Shown here piece after piece: positions 16,828 through 25,246 of a stretch of 39,554 bases of DNA; the first letter of the stretch is position 1; each line of letters begins with the position of its first letter. The stretch is from Acetobacteraceae bacterium (GTDB taxonomy: Bacteria > Pseudomonadota > Alphaproteobacteria > Acetobacterales > Acetobacteraceae). The stretch is from positions 1 through 39,554 of the forward strand of contig SHWL01000024.1 of NCBI GenBank assembly GCA_009693865.1, read 5' to 3'. The notes under the pieces were generated by a model. It was not told the DNA's origin, searched no databases, and saw only the letters and a list, made by a program, of their open reading frames with translations. Both the position numbers and the translations under genes were made by a program.

Positions 16828-17015
16828 AGACCTTGCCGATCGGCCATAATCTCACCGGCGCGTGGTTTACGCCCGACGCGACCGGCATGGATACGAATGG
16901 CTGCGACAACGCGCTGACGACGGACCGCTCAGTGCCTTGCGGCGCCACGACCTACAATACGAACCATGTTCAGGTGATGCTGGATGGCTGCCAAACCAGC
17001 GGCGTCACCGCATGA
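16824..17015 (+). CDS. Unrecognised 63-residue ORF
   Basis: The frame starts at ATG 16824 and encodes a soluble peptide rich in Thr, Asn, Gly and Cys. It includes NLTGAWFTPDATGMDTNGCD and YNTNHVQVMLDGC, with three cysteines. That composition suits a secreted or disulfide-bonded domain, but no signal peptide is present. It overlaps the end of the previous frame by four bases. Possibly a remnant of an exported protein. Confidence 0.25.
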   Translation: MKTLPIGHNLTGAWFTPDATGMDTNGCDNALTTDRSVPCGATTYNTNHVQVMLDGCQTSGVTA

Positions 17016-17043
17016 ACGCCCGTCCCGAAAAAGGTGAGCGTTC

Positions 17044-17409
17044 GTGAACGGAATGCGGTTTGCCGCCAACATCGCTTTAACGGGTTGTCTGGCACTGACC
17101 TCCTGCGCGACGGCGCCGAGCCTGGTCGTGTCGGGGGACGGAGATTACAAAGGCAGCGCCACGCGGTTCCAGGTGTTGCGCCGCACCTGTCCCCGGCCGG
17201 GGCTTTTGAACATCAACGTCCGCAACGGCACGATGTTCTACCGGTGGGACAATCAGTATATTCAGGCGTCAGTGTTGAGCAACGGCACCGTGCAAGGGAA
17301 GCTGCCGGGAGTGCAACTGACGGGAACCCATGACGGCACGACTATTCGAGGCGACGTCACTGACGGTCAATGCGGCCTGCATTTCACGTTGAGGCGGGTT
17401 GGGAGTTGA
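17044..17409 (+). CDS. Small predicted lipoprotein
   Basis: This 121-residue exported protein is of unknown function. Residues 1-21 form a signal peptide with the lipobox LTSC, so the mature protein should be lipid-anchored. The rest reads as a compact beta-rich domain with two cysteines (RRTCPRPG and DGQCGLHF) that could form a disulfide, and a repeated pattern of short strands separated by NG turns. The start is a GTG at 17044 after AAGGTGAG. An ATG four codons in is possible. It seems intact, unlike its neighbours. Confidence 0.65.
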   Translation: MNGMRFAANIALTGCLALTSCATAPSLVVSGDGDYKGSATRFQVLRRTCPRPGLLNINVRNGTMFYRWDNQYIQASVLSNGTVQGKLPGVQLTGTHDGTTIRGDVTDGQCGLHFTLRRVGS

Positions 17410-17430
17410 GGACGACTCCGGCCGTTCGCC

Positions 17431-17919
17431 TCACACGGGAATCCGGACCGGCATCGAACTAAATCCGTGGATGAAGTTGGAGTAGATACGCCTCGGCTGT
17501 CCTACCGCTTCGATCGTTGGCAACCACTTCAGGATTTCCTCCCATAAAATCCGCAATTGCAGCTCGGCCAGCCGATTGCCAACGCGGCGATGGATGCCGA
17601 ACCCAAACGACACGTGCTGCCGGGAACGGGCACGGTCGACAATCAGCCGGTTCGGATCGCCGATCGCATCTTCGTCCCGATTGGCCGAGAAATACCGCAT
17701 CGCCACCTCGTCCCCCGCTTTGATCCTGTGGCCGCCGAGTTCGGCATGCTGAACCGCGGTACGGCGTATATGGATCACCGGCGTCACGTAGCGGATGATT
17801 TCCGGCACCGCGCTTTCCACCGGGTCCGGATTCACCTGAAGCTTGCGGTATTCGTCGGGGAACGGGTTCAGCGCCATCAAACCGCCGGTCATCGAATTGC
17901 GGGCCAGCGCGTCGCCCAA
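17431..17919 (-). pseudogene. Cytochrome P450, C-terminal remnant lacking the heme cysteine
   Basis: About 160 residues of a bacterial P450 remain. Present are part of helix I (RNSMTGGLMALNPFPDEYRKL), the ExxR motif in VPEIIRYVTPV, the HIRRTAVQHAELGGHRIKAGDEV strand region, SANRDEDAI, and the heme-binding loop. The loop reads FGFGIHRRVGNRLAE: the invariant cysteine that ligates heme is arginine (codon 17584-17586, one transition from TGC). The N-terminal half is absent, and the helix I ETT residues read ALA. Loss of the ligand means it cannot work as a P450. It ends a few bases from a LysR fragment on the other strand. Confidence 0.9.
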
Positions 17920-17920
17920 T

Positions 17921-18416
17921 CACGTCGATCTCGCGGTCCGCCACGGCGGCGGAACCCCAAACGGGCTGCATCTCACCCGGCTTTGCGCGGAGGAGCGGTT
18001 TCCCGTTTGCAGCCCGCGCTTGTTGGCCGGATGTCCGCCGCCCAGCGGGCCCGCCGACATCGCGCGGTTGCCGCTGCTGCATCTCAACGACCGGCGGGAC
18101 TGGATGAAATGGTTCCAGGCGGCGGGACTACCGGACGCCGAACCCTCCCGCGGCCCTGTGCTGGATCAGGACAACATGGTGATCGACGCGGCGGTAGATG
18201 GCCAGGACGTCGCCCTCGCGCGAACGACTTTGGCGGCGCGATCTGCTCGCGGGCCGGCTGGTGCGGCCGTCCCCGTTGGCCCTCGCGGTACCCTACGCAT
18301 ATTGGATCGTATGTCCCAAAGCGACATCTTCACTCCCGAAGATCACGACATTCCGGGATTGGCTCCTGGCCGAGGCGGAACAGGACATGCGAGAATTGCG
18401 GGCTCTCCCCGGCTGA
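17921..18416 (+). pseudogene. LysR-type regulator (GcvA-like), truncated and frameshifted
   Basis: Only the effector-binding domain of a LysR regulator is left. It begins at VDLAVRHGGG, then has GLHLTRLCAEERFPVCSPRLL, LPLLHLNDRRDWMKWF, and SRGPVLDQDNMVIDAAVDGQ up to ALARTTLAA. Between about 18230 and 18240 the frame slips, and the sequence continues in the next frame as RRDLLAGRLVRPSPLALAVP, YAYWIVCPKATSSLPKITTF, RDWLLAEAEQDMRELRALPG, stop. The DNA-binding helix-turn-helix is missing. GcvA-like regulators often control a divergent neighbour, so the P450 remnant may once have been its target; that is inference. Confidence 0.88.
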
Positions 18417-18497
18417 GACGGCGGCTATCCCCGGCGCGGTCGCCCAACTGACAATAATGGCACGGCAAAAAGCGATTTGACGCGAATCGAATCTCCC

Positions 18498-18854
18498 TCA
18501 GGGGGCCATGCCTTGCTCGCGCGCCAGCCGTTCGAGACGCGGCAACAGGGGTTTCAAGTCCTGGTCGATCGCGGTGAACAGAACCGAATCATCGATGCCA
18601 AAGTAACCATGCGCGATGCGATTCCGCACCGCGGCCATCGTCCGCCAGGGAATATCGGAATTGGCTATCTTCAACGGCTCCGGAACATGGCGAACAGCCT
18701 CACCCAGAATTTCGTAGGCTCGCATCACCGCATACCGGGTCTTTTCATCGGCCAGATACGCATCCAGGGTCATCCCCTCGGTGAATCGGATGATGGAATG
18801 GCAGGCCGCGACGAGATCGTTCAGATAATCCCGGATATCGCGAGGCGCGGTCAT
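18498..18854 (-). CDS. hepT: HepT-type toxin (DUF86, HEPN RNase family)
   Basis: This 118-residue HEPN-domain protein is the toxin half of a HepT/MntA module. It has the all-helical pattern RDYLNDLVAACHSIIRFTEG and RAYEILGEAVRHVP, then the HEPN catalytic motif R-x4-H-x-Y as RNRIAHGYFGID (Arg77, His82, Tyr84). HepT toxins are thought to cut RNA and are silenced when MntA adenylylates the tyrosine of this motif. Its ATG overlaps the mntA stop by four bases. All key residues are present, so it looks functional. Confidence 0.93.
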   Translation of the reverse strand: MTAPRDIRDYLNDLVAACHSIIRFTEGMTLDAYLADEKTRYAVMRAYEILGEAVRHVPEPLKIANSDIPWRTMAAVRNRIAHGYFGIDDSVLFTAIDQDLKPLLPRLERLAREQGMAP

Positions 18855-19144
18855 ATTGTGACGGCCTCGGCCCGCACATGTTCCCCGATAAAGGGCTTAA
18901 GCGCCGCGACCGACACAAGATCGATCCGAAGTCCCGTGATCACGGTGAGCTTTTCTTCCAGGGCCAGAAAGGACGAAAGCGAGACCGGCCCGGCAAACTC
19001 GACCAGCACGTCGAGATCGCTGTTCGGCGTGGCATCGTCCCGCATGCGCGAGCCGAACAAGGCGAGCGAACGGATCGGCCATTCTTCCCGCAAACCAGGG
19101 AGAGCCGTCCGTAGCGTGACGATGAGATCGCTGGTTCGCCTCAT
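18851..19144 (-). CDS. mntA: MntA-type minimal nucleotidyltransferase antitoxin
   Basis: This is a 97-residue minimal nucleotidyltransferase. The signature GS-x10-DxD is complete: Gly31-Ser32 in LALFGSRMRDD and Asp43/Asp45 in NSDLDVLVEF. A third acidic position follows in RIDLVSV. In the paired module the enzyme uses ATP to add AMP groups to HepT and block its RNase site. It lies first in the operon, 110 bases from the divergent proA. Nearby debris (P450, LysR) fits the habit of such modules to sit in accessory DNA. Confidence 0.93.
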   Translation of the reverse strand: MRRTSDLIVTLRTALPGLREEWPIRSLALFGSRMRDDATPNSDLDVLVEFAGPVSLSSFLALEEKLTVITGLRIDLVSVAALKPFIGEHVRAEAVTI

Positions 19145-19255
19145 AACCCGAACCGTAGCCGAAATCGAACTGGATGTCGTGCGGGATCAGCCGCCTATCA
19201 CCCCATCGGTACTTCCCGCTGGAAACATCCCGCCCAAAGCGCCACAATCGCTGCC

Positions 19256-20515
19256 ATGCATATTGAGACCGAAGCCACGCAGCATCTCCGGCGTGCCGCC
19301 AATGCGGCGCGGGAGGCTTCGCGACACCTCGCTAAGACCGGCGAGGACACGCGGAATGCCGCGTTGCGTATCATGGCCACCGCGCTTCGCGACCACACCC
19401 AGGAGATCCTGACCGCCAACGCCGCCGACGTCGGAAACTTCAACGGATCCAACGCCTTCCGTGACCGGCTGACACTTAGCCCGGCGCGGGTCGAGGCGAT
19501 GGCCAAGGGCCTGGAGGATGTCGCCGCTCTGCCGGACCCTCTGGGCCGTGTGCTCGCCGACTGGACGCGGCCGAACGGGCTGAACATCAGGCGGATCGCG
19601 ACACCCATCGGGGTGATCGGGATGATCTATGAAAGCCGGCCGAACGTAGGCGCGGACGCCTCCGCGTTGTGCCTGAAGTCGGGCAATGCGGTGATCCTGC
19701 GTGGAGGATCGGACAGTCTGCACTCCGCCGCCGCGATCAACGCGGCGCTGGTGAACGGGCTGGAAGCCTCTGGGCTGCCACGCGCCTGTATCCAGGTGGC
19801 GCCCAACGCGGACCGGGCCTACGTGGCGGCGATGCTCGCCGGGGCTGGTTTGATCGACCTGATCATCCCCCGCGGTGGCCGATCGCTGGTCGAACGGGTG
19901 CAACAGGAAGCCCGTGTGCCGGTCCTGGCCCATGCGGAGGGCCTCTGCCACACCTACGTCCACGCCGCCGCCGATCCTGCCATGGCGCGCGCCATCGTCG
20001 CCAACGGGAAGATGCGCCGCACCGGCGTCTGCGGGGCAACCGAGACGCTTCTGATCGACCGCGCCGTCGCCGCCGCGCAACTGCCCTCGATCGTCGCCGA
20101 TCTCCGCGCTTTGGGTTGCGACTTCCGCGCCGACACCGCCGCCCGCGCGATCGTCCCTGACCTGACCGCCGCCAACGACACCGATTTCGATACGGAATGG
20201 CTGGACTCGACAATCTCGGTTGGAGTCGTCGACGGTGTGGACGCCGCGCTCGCCCACATCGCCCGCCATGGCACCTCCCACACCGATGCGATCGTCACGG
20301 AGGATACCGCGGCGGCCGAGCGCTTCCTGGCGGGGATCGATAGCGCCGTCGCGCTGTGGAACGCCTCCACCCAATTCTGCGACGGCGGCGAGTTCGGCTT
20401 TGGCGCCGAGATCGGCATCGCCACCGGCCGCCTCCATGCCCGCGGGCCGGTCGGGTTGGAGCAGTTGACGACCTACCGCTACACCATCCGAGGTAATGGG
20501 CAGGTGCGTGCCTGA
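19256..20515 (+). CDS. proA: Glutamate-5-semialdehyde dehydrogenase ProA
   Basis: ProA (gamma-glutamyl phosphate reductase) reduces gamma-glutamyl phosphate with NADPH in proline synthesis. The 419 residues show PIGVIGMIYESRPNVGADA, KSGNAVILRGGSDSLHSA, DLIIPRGGRSLVE, HAEGLCHTYV, and the catalytic Cys259 in KMRRTGVCGATETLL. DGGEFGFGAEIGIATGRLHARGPVGLEQLTTYRY closes the protein as expected. It overlaps nadD, and the order proA-nadD-rsfS is the standard alphaproteobacterial one. proB was not seen in the window. Confidence 0.97.
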   Translation: MHIETEATQHLRRAANAAREASRHLAKTGEDTRNAALRIMATALRDHTQEILTANAADVGNFNGSNAFRDRLTLSPARVEAMAKGLEDVAALPDPLGRVLADWTRPNGLNIRRIATPIGVIGMIYESRPNVGADASALCLKSGNAVILRGGSDSLHSAAAINAALVNGLEASGLPRACIQVAPNADRAYVAAMLAGAGLIDLIIPRGGRSLVERVQQEARVPVLAHAEGLCHTYVHAAADPAMARAIVANGKMRRTGVCGATETLLIDRAVAAAQLPSIVADLRALGCDFRADTAARAIVPDLTAANDTDFDTEWLDSTISVGVVDGVDAALAHIARHGTSHTDAIVTEDTAAAERFLAGIDSAVALWNASTQFCDGGEFGFGAEIGIATGRLHARGPVGLEQLTTYRYTIRGNGQVRA

Positions 20516-21137
20516 TCCATTACCCAGGTTTGGCGACGGGCGACGGACTCGGGTGGGGCTGTTGGGAGGGTCGTTCAATCCGGCGCATGAGGGGCATACT
20601 CATGTCGCCGCGCTGGCGCTTGCGCGGCTGCGGCTGGACCAGGTCTGGCTCCTGGTATCACCGGGCAATCCGTTGAAACCGCGCGCCGGGATGGCGCCGC
20701 TGGAGCAGCGGTTGTCGAGCGCGTCCGCAATAGGCGACGGGCGGCGGGTGATCGCGACAGCGATCGAGGCGTCATTCGGTACCCGTTATTCGGTCGATAC
20801 GCTCCGCGTCATGCGGCGGCGATTCCCCCGTGTCAGATTCGTCTGGATCATGGGCGCCGATATCCTGATCCAACTGCCGGCCTGGCGCCGTTGGCGGGAA
20901 ATTGCGAGAAATCTGTCGTTCGCCATACTCCCTCGGCCGGGTTACACGCGAGCCGCGTTGGCGAGCCAGGCAGCGAGGTGCTTGCGCGGCGGGCGCCGTC
21001 CGGCGCATGAAGCGCCCGTCCTGTCGCGCGCGCGGCCCGGATGGGTATTCCTGCCCGCGCCCGAAAATGCCATGTCCGCCACCGCGATCCGCGAAACCAA
21101 CCATTCGCGAGCCCGCCATCTGGGAGCCGTATCATAG
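20496..21137 (+). CDS. nadD: Nicotinate-nucleotide adenylyltransferase NadD
   Basis: NadD makes nicotinate adenine dinucleotide from NaMN and ATP in NAD synthesis. The nucleotidyltransferase loop GGSFNPAHEGH is at residues 24-34, DQVWLLVSPGNPLK follows, and RYSVDTLRVMRRRFP, FVWIMGADIL and the C-terminal MSATAIRE (variant of ISSTxIR) complete the fold. The ATG at 20496 lies inside proA; a GTG at 20508 is an alternative. The overlap implies translational coupling. Confidence 0.95.
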   Translation: MGRCVPDPLPRFGDGRRTRVGLLGGSFNPAHEGHTHVAALALARLRLDQVWLLVSPGNPLKPRAGMAPLEQRLSSASAIGDGRRVIATAIEASFGTRYSVDTLRVMRRRFPRVRFVWIMGADILIQLPAWRRWREIARNLSFAILPRPGYTRAALASQAARCLRGGRRPAHEAPVLSRARPGWVFLPAPENAMSATAIRETNHSRARHLGAVS

Positions 21138-21199
21138 CCGCCACGCCCAAACCGCCATCCTCACCAGCGCGCCATACGCCCCGGCCAAGGAAGCGCGCC

Positions 21200-21676
21200 G
21201 TGAAACCCGTACAGGCGGAGGCCTCCGCCCCCACTCTGGGCTCCCCGCGCAAGAAGACCATCGCCGCCGGTCCCGCGCCCGCGGTGAAGAAGACCGCCGC
21301 TCGGCCGCGCAAGGTGAAGGCGGTGGAAACGTCACGGGTCGACGAAATCCAGAAGCTGATCGTGGCCAGTCTGGAGGACGACAAAGGGGTCGACGTAGTA
21401 ACGCTGGATCTGACCGGGAAGGCGATGTTCTGCGATCGGATGATTATCGCTTCCGGCCTCGCCGATCGCCAGATCACCGCGATGGCGCAGCATTTGCGGG
21501 AAAAGCTGCGCGCCGCTGGCCAAAAACGCGTGCAGATCGAGGGGTTGGGCGGATCGGATTGGGTCCTGATCGATGCCGGCGACATCGTGGTGCATCTGTT
21601 CATGCCGGACGCCCGTGCGATGTACGGGCTGGAGAAAATGTGGGGCCAGGACCTGGACGAAGCGGCTGCCGGTTAG
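21200..21676 (+). CDS. rsfS: Ribosomal silencing factor RsfS
   Basis: RsfS binds ribosomal protein L14 and blocks subunit joining when nutrients are low. The core runs from about residue 45: VDEIQKLIVASLEDDKGVDV, LDLTGKAMFCDRMIIASGLADRQI, and then VQIEGLGGSDWVLIDAGDIVVHLFMPDAR with YGLEKMW at the end. It is preceded by a lysine/alanine/proline-rich tail that is probably disordered. The GTG at 21200 was preferred because AAGGAAG lies 7 bases before it; the frame is open further upstream inside nadD. The stop overlaps the stop of the next, convergent gene in the four bases TTAG. Confidence 0.92.
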   Translation: MKPVQAEASAPTLGSPRKKTIAAGPAPAVKKTAARPRKVKAVETSRVDEIQKLIVASLEDDKGVDVVTLDLTGKAMFCDRMIIASGLADRQITAMAQHLREKLRAAGQKRVQIEGLGGSDWVLIDAGDIVVHLFMPDARAMYGLEKMWGQDLDEAAAG

Positions 21677-22932
21677 GCCGTCGCGTCGAGGGAATTGATG
21701 TCGATAAAGCTTCCGACGATATCCAGCAGAAAATCCGTGAAAACCAGAGTCCCCGGCAGGTCGTGCAGCAGTGAGTCGGCATCGAAACATTTTTGCAAAT
21801 CGATCGTTGGTGCCACAACACCTTCAGTGATGGCGATGGTATCGCACACCGCTTCCGCGATCACGCCATAACCGGGAATGCTGGGATGCAGGTTATCGAG
21901 ACCGAACATCCCGCCGTCCAGGCGCCCGCCGAACGGCAAAGCTTCCAACGGGGCGTTATCGATCAGAACCTGAGTTCCATCGTGATTGACCAGAATCTGT
22001 TTCGTGAAGATCCGGCTCTTCCAATCATAAGCGGCAGTCTGTGCATAAAGATCGACGAAATGGACCCGGTGGCCCAGTGGGGCGAAAGCGGCCTTGATGC
22101 GCGGGTTCAATGTGTCGTGAACCCAGTCGTCGATTTCTTTCATTTTGGCCCTGGCAATACCGCCGGTGCCGATCAGGCGACTGATGTATTTGTCATAATA
22201 ACCGCCAGAAGGCATGTCGTCGTCCATCCTGGAGGCCAAATTCGCGATCGCGCTGGGTTTGGGGAAAAGGTTGACATAAAAATATTCGATATCCGGACAG
22301 TCTTCGGCCAGCCGGCCTGCCAGAACCTTCATGTCCGAGGTCGGGTCCAGCCGTTTCTGAAAGTCGTCGGGATCGGCCAGCAGAAGCAGTGACCACAAAC
22401 CATTGTTGATCCCAATATTCACCATCAGACGTTTCGGTTTCGCCTCCGCCAGAATGTCGATCGCGGTGCGGTCGTCGCCCGGAGTCTGTTCGGGATTCAG
22501 CACGAAGCAGGTGTTGATCGCCTGATATAGCACCGGGAATTGCGTCAGCGGCAGAGCATCACCCTGTGCGAGAAGCTGTTTCGCGGCGGTCCAGGAATCC
22601 GCGAAATTCGCCGTGCCGATATCGTTCACAACCTGCTGCGCGATGCTCAGATTGTGAAACAAGGGCTGCGTCGACCATTGCCCACCATCGAGCCATTGAC
22701 TGGCGTTGGTCATCGCGATCCGATGGAAGTCCAACAATTCGATTGGGTCACGAAACATTTGCTCGACATCCGCAAGGACCGGCCGCGGATAATCCGGGCT
22801 GACGAACGTCCAGCCGAAGGCCGCCGCCACCTGGGCTGGAACCGACCACGCGGCGAGCGTGCGATCGATCATCAAAGATCGGACACCGTTGTAAATGGAG
22901 TCCCCAATTGCCATGAGTTCCGGCCGCGGCAT
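21673..22932 (-). CDS. Large SGNH/GDSL-type hydrolase
   Basis: The product is 419 residues from the ATG at 22932, chosen for its GGGGAG site 8 bases upstream. SGNH blocks are visible: block I AIGDSIYNG (Ser12), block III NIGINNGLW and block V DNLHPSIPGYG with the catalytic histidine. The family hydrolyses esters, but here the spacing between blocks is long and much of the protein (residues 30-160) is unlike simple GDSL esterases, so the substrate is open. No signal peptide is seen, which points to the cytoplasm or an unusual export route. It is convergent with rsfS, with overlapping stops. Confidence 0.75.
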   Translation of the reverse strand: MPRPELMAIGDSIYNGVRSLMIDRTLAAWSVPAQVAAAFGWTFVSPDYPRPVLADVEQMFRDPIELLDFHRIAMTNASQWLDGGQWSTQPLFHNLSIAQQVVNDIGTANFADSWTAAKQLLAQGDALPLTQFPVLYQAINTCFVLNPEQTPGDDRTAIDILAEAKPKRLMVNIGINNGLWSLLLLADPDDFQKRLDPTSDMKVLAGRLAEDCPDIEYFYVNLFPKPSAIANLASRMDDDMPSGGYYDKYISRLIGTGGIARAKMKEIDDWVHDTLNPRIKAAFAPLGHRVHFVDLYAQTAAYDWKSRIFTKQILVNHDGTQVLIDNAPLEALPFGGRLDGGMFGLDNLHPSIPGYGVIAEAVCDTIAITEGVVAPTIDLQKCFDADSLLHDLPGTLVFTDFLLDIVGSFIDINSLDATA

Positions 22933-23007
22933 GCTCACTCTCCCCAGACACACCGGCAAAATAGCCGGATACCTGGAGATATGACAACTGTTATCTCCGG
23001 TGGCGGG

Positions 23008-24081
23008 TTATCGAGCGTTTCGGTCAGCCGCGGCCTTCTCCCGCTCCAGCAACTTCTTCTTCCGCGGAAGTCCCCACCGGTACCCGGTCAAATCGCCATC
23101 CTGGGCAATGACCCTATGGCAAGGCACCGCCAGCGACACCGGATTGAGCGCGCAGGACCGCGCCACGGCGCGCACCGCCCTGGGTTCAGCAATCATGCGT
23201 GCGACCTCGCCGTACGTTCGCGTCTCCCCCGCCGGAATCAGGCACAGCGTGCGCCAGACCCGTTGCTGAAAGGCGGTGCCACGCAAGTCCAACGGCAGGT
23301 TCAGGGCCTGTTTCGGTTCCTCCAGGAAGGTCAGCACGGCATCGACCGTCTCCTTAAGGCCCAGGTCGTCGGTGACGAACGCAGCCTTCGGAAACCGCCG
23401 CCGTAAATCGCCCATCAACGCGTCGTCCGGCTCCGCGAACCCGAGGAAGCAAACGCCCTTATCCGTCGCGCCTACCAGCAGCCGACCGAAGGGACAATCG
23501 GCTGCCGCGGTGCGGATCACCTCCCCTTGCCCGCCGCGCCGCGCCGCGCCCGGGGTCATCCCCAGCAGCCGCCCGGTATGTTCGTAAACCCTGCTCTCCG
23601 ATCCGAATCCGGCTTCGGCGACGGCGTCCACCACCCGGGCGCCATCCGCCAACGCGGCCTGTAAGCGGCGCGCGCGCGCACCCTCGGCGTAGCTGCGCGG
23701 CGTTACACCAGTGTGGTCGCGAAACATCCGCAGGAAGTGGAATTTCGAATAACCGGAACGAGCCGCGAGGGTATCCAGCGAGGGCATCGTCTCCGCCCCC
23801 TCGATGAACCCGCAGGCATCGCGCACCACCGCCTGGGCCAGCCTTTCACGCTCGCCTTTCGGGTCGCAGCGTTTGCAGGCCCGGAAGCCCCCGGCTTCCG
23901 CGGCCAGGGAGGACGCGAAGAAACGGACGTTCTTCCGCAGCGGGCGCGGGGAGGGGCAGATGGGGCGGCAATAGACGCCCATCGTGGTGACGGCATAGAG
24001 AAAATCTCCAGGCCGCCGATTGAGGACCGTCTGCCAGAGAGACTCGTCGGGCGTCAGGTCAATGCTGATGATGTTGTTCAT
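23008..24081 (-). CDS. ada: Ada: methylphosphotriester/O6-methylguanine methyltransferase and activator
   Basis: Ada removes methyl groups from DNA and, once methylated on its N-terminal cysteine, turns on the adaptive response. From the ATG at 24081 the 357 residues place the zinc/acceptor cysteines at 38, 42, 69 and 72 (GVYCRPIC and CKRC) and the O6-methylguanine acceptor at Cys321 in AVPCHRVI. These are exactly the E. coli numbers, which supports this start over an upstream ATG at 24117. An AraC-type helix-turn-helix lies between (LAARSGYSKFHFLRMFRDHTGVTP). All activities appear intact. Confidence 0.97.
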   Translation of the reverse strand: MNNIISIDLTPDESLWQTVLNRRPGDFLYAVTTMGVYCRPICPSPRPLRKNVRFFASSLAAEAGGFRACKRCDPKGERERLAQAVVRDACGFIEGAETMPSLDTLAARSGYSKFHFLRMFRDHTGVTPRSYAEGARARRLQAALADGARVVDAVAEAGFGSESRVYEHTGRLLGMTPGAARRGGQGEVIRTAAADCPFGRLLVGATDKGVCFLGFAEPDDALMGDLRRRFPKAAFVTDDLGLKETVDAVLTFLEEPKQALNLPLDLRGTAFQQRVWRTLCLIPAGETRTYGEVARMIAEPRAVRAVARSCALNPVSLAVPCHRVIAQDGDLTGYRWGLPRKKKLLEREKAAADRNAR

Positions 24082-24383
24082 GACGCCACCATGCTCCTTG
24101 GCCCGGAGAGCGGCCATCCGGAGGTTGCGCTGACTCTCGATCCCCGATGTTAACTGAATATTAAGAAACGGTCCCGCATAAATCCGTCTGCGATGACGTC
24201 AGCCCAGGAAATGGTCCGGCCCTCACGAGGGGCGGTGGAGGCGCGATACCGGACGGTCCGGCTCGCCGCCCTCAGCGCTGCCGAGGCACTTACCGCGTCG
24301 GCTTTCGCGACACCGGCAGGTCCGAGCGCCGCCGTTCCCGACAAGTCCGCGAGGAACGGCGGCGCGGCATCAAACGACCAAGA
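24082..24383. other. Intergenic region between ada and the FAH operon
   Basis: About 300 bases upstream of ada. No gene could be supported; short frames on both strands lack homology. It contains a strong hairpin near the FAH end (see 24326-24365). The A/T-richer stretch around 24150-24180, just before ada, is a likely promoter area, and an Ada box cannot be pointed out with confidence. Confidence 0.4.
24326..24365 (-). terminator. GC-rich hairpin just after the FAH stop
   Basis: Perfect 13-base arms (24326-24338 GCGCCGCCGTTCC and 24353-24365) flank a 14-base loop, 18 bases past the end of the FAH gene. The stem strength and position suit a transcription terminator for the Rieske-SDR-FAH unit, but there is no T run after it. 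It may act as a 3' mRNA stabiliser or an atypical terminator. Confidence 0.5.
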
Positions 24384-25229
24384 TTACGCCTGCAACACGC
24401 GTTGCGTCTGTATCCCCAGCCCTTCAACGCCCAACCGCATCACATCGCCCGGCTCCAGGTACACCGGATGCGGTTTCATGCCCAATGCCACGCCAGGCGG
24501 TGTGCCCGTGGCGATCACATCGCCCGCGTGCAGCGTGATGAAATGACTTACGTAACTCACTAGCGTCCTCACCCCGAAAACCATCGTCCTGGTGCTGCCG
24601 TTTTGCATCTTCTTGCCGTTGACCTCGGTCCACAGCGAGAGATTCTGCGGGTCCGGCACTTCGTCCTTCGTTACCATCCATGGACCGGTCGGCCCGAACG
24701 TATCCGCGCCCTTGCCCTTATCCCAGGTGCCGCCACGTTCCGCCTGAAACTCACGCTCCGACACATCATTACACACGCAGTAGCCCGCGACATGATCCAT
24801 TGAATTCGCTTCGCTGACATAGCGCGCGGTCGTGCCGATCACGATCCCCAGTTCGACCTCCCAGTCGAGCTTTTTCGACGCGCGCGGGCGCAGCACGTCG
24901 TCGTTCGGACCGGAGAAGGCGCCCAGGGATTTAATGAAGACGATGGGCTCTTTGGGAACGGGGGCGCCGGTCTCGGCGGCGTGATCGGCGTAGTTCAGGC
25001 CGATGCAGATGTAATTCACCGGCCGCACCACGCACGGCCCGATCCGCGGATTGCCCTCGACCCGCGGTAACGACGCCGGGTCGATCCCGGCCAGCATTTT
25101 CAACGACGCCGGCGACAGCGCGAAGCCGTCGATGTCGCGCACGACACCCGCGAGGCAGCGGATTGCCCCATCCTTGTCCAGCATCGCGGGCCTTTCGGCG
25201 CCCGCGGCCCCATAACGCAACAGTTTCAT
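24384..25229 (-). CDS. Fumarylacetoacetate hydrolase (FAH) family protein
   Basis: This 281-residue member of the FAH superfamily cleaves C-C bonds of acylpyruvates or diketo-deoxy sugar acids with a divalent metal. Visible are CIGLNYADHAAETG, FIKSLGAFSGPNDDVLRP, and the metal-site strand LDWEVELGIVIG, then DVSEREFQ, KGADTFGPTGPW and HAGDVIATGTPPGVALG. The N-terminal MKLLRYG and overall pattern match the branch that includes 2,4-diketo-3-deoxy-L-fuconate hydrolase. It follows the SDR gene by 17 bases and is last in the operon. Confidence 0.92.
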   Translation of the reverse strand: MKLLRYGAAGAERPAMLDKDGAIRCLAGVVRDIDGFALSPASLKMLAGIDPASLPRVEGNPRIGPCVVRPVNYICIGLNYADHAAETGAPVPKEPIVFIKSLGAFSGPNDDVLRPRASKKLDWEVELGIVIGTTARYVSEANSMDHVAGYCVCNDVSEREFQAERGGTWDKGKGADTFGPTGPWMVTKDEVPDPQNLSLWTEVNGKKMQNGSTRTMVFGVRTLVSYVSHFITLHAGDVIATGTPPGVALGMKPHPVYLEPGDVMRLGVEGLGIQTQRVLQA

Positions 25230-25246
25230 GATTGTCTCCCTGGGAG

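Noticed and set aside
19187-20578. A 463-codon minus-strand frame over proA
   Set aside because: A shadow of an intact ProA; no homology and low-complexity composition.
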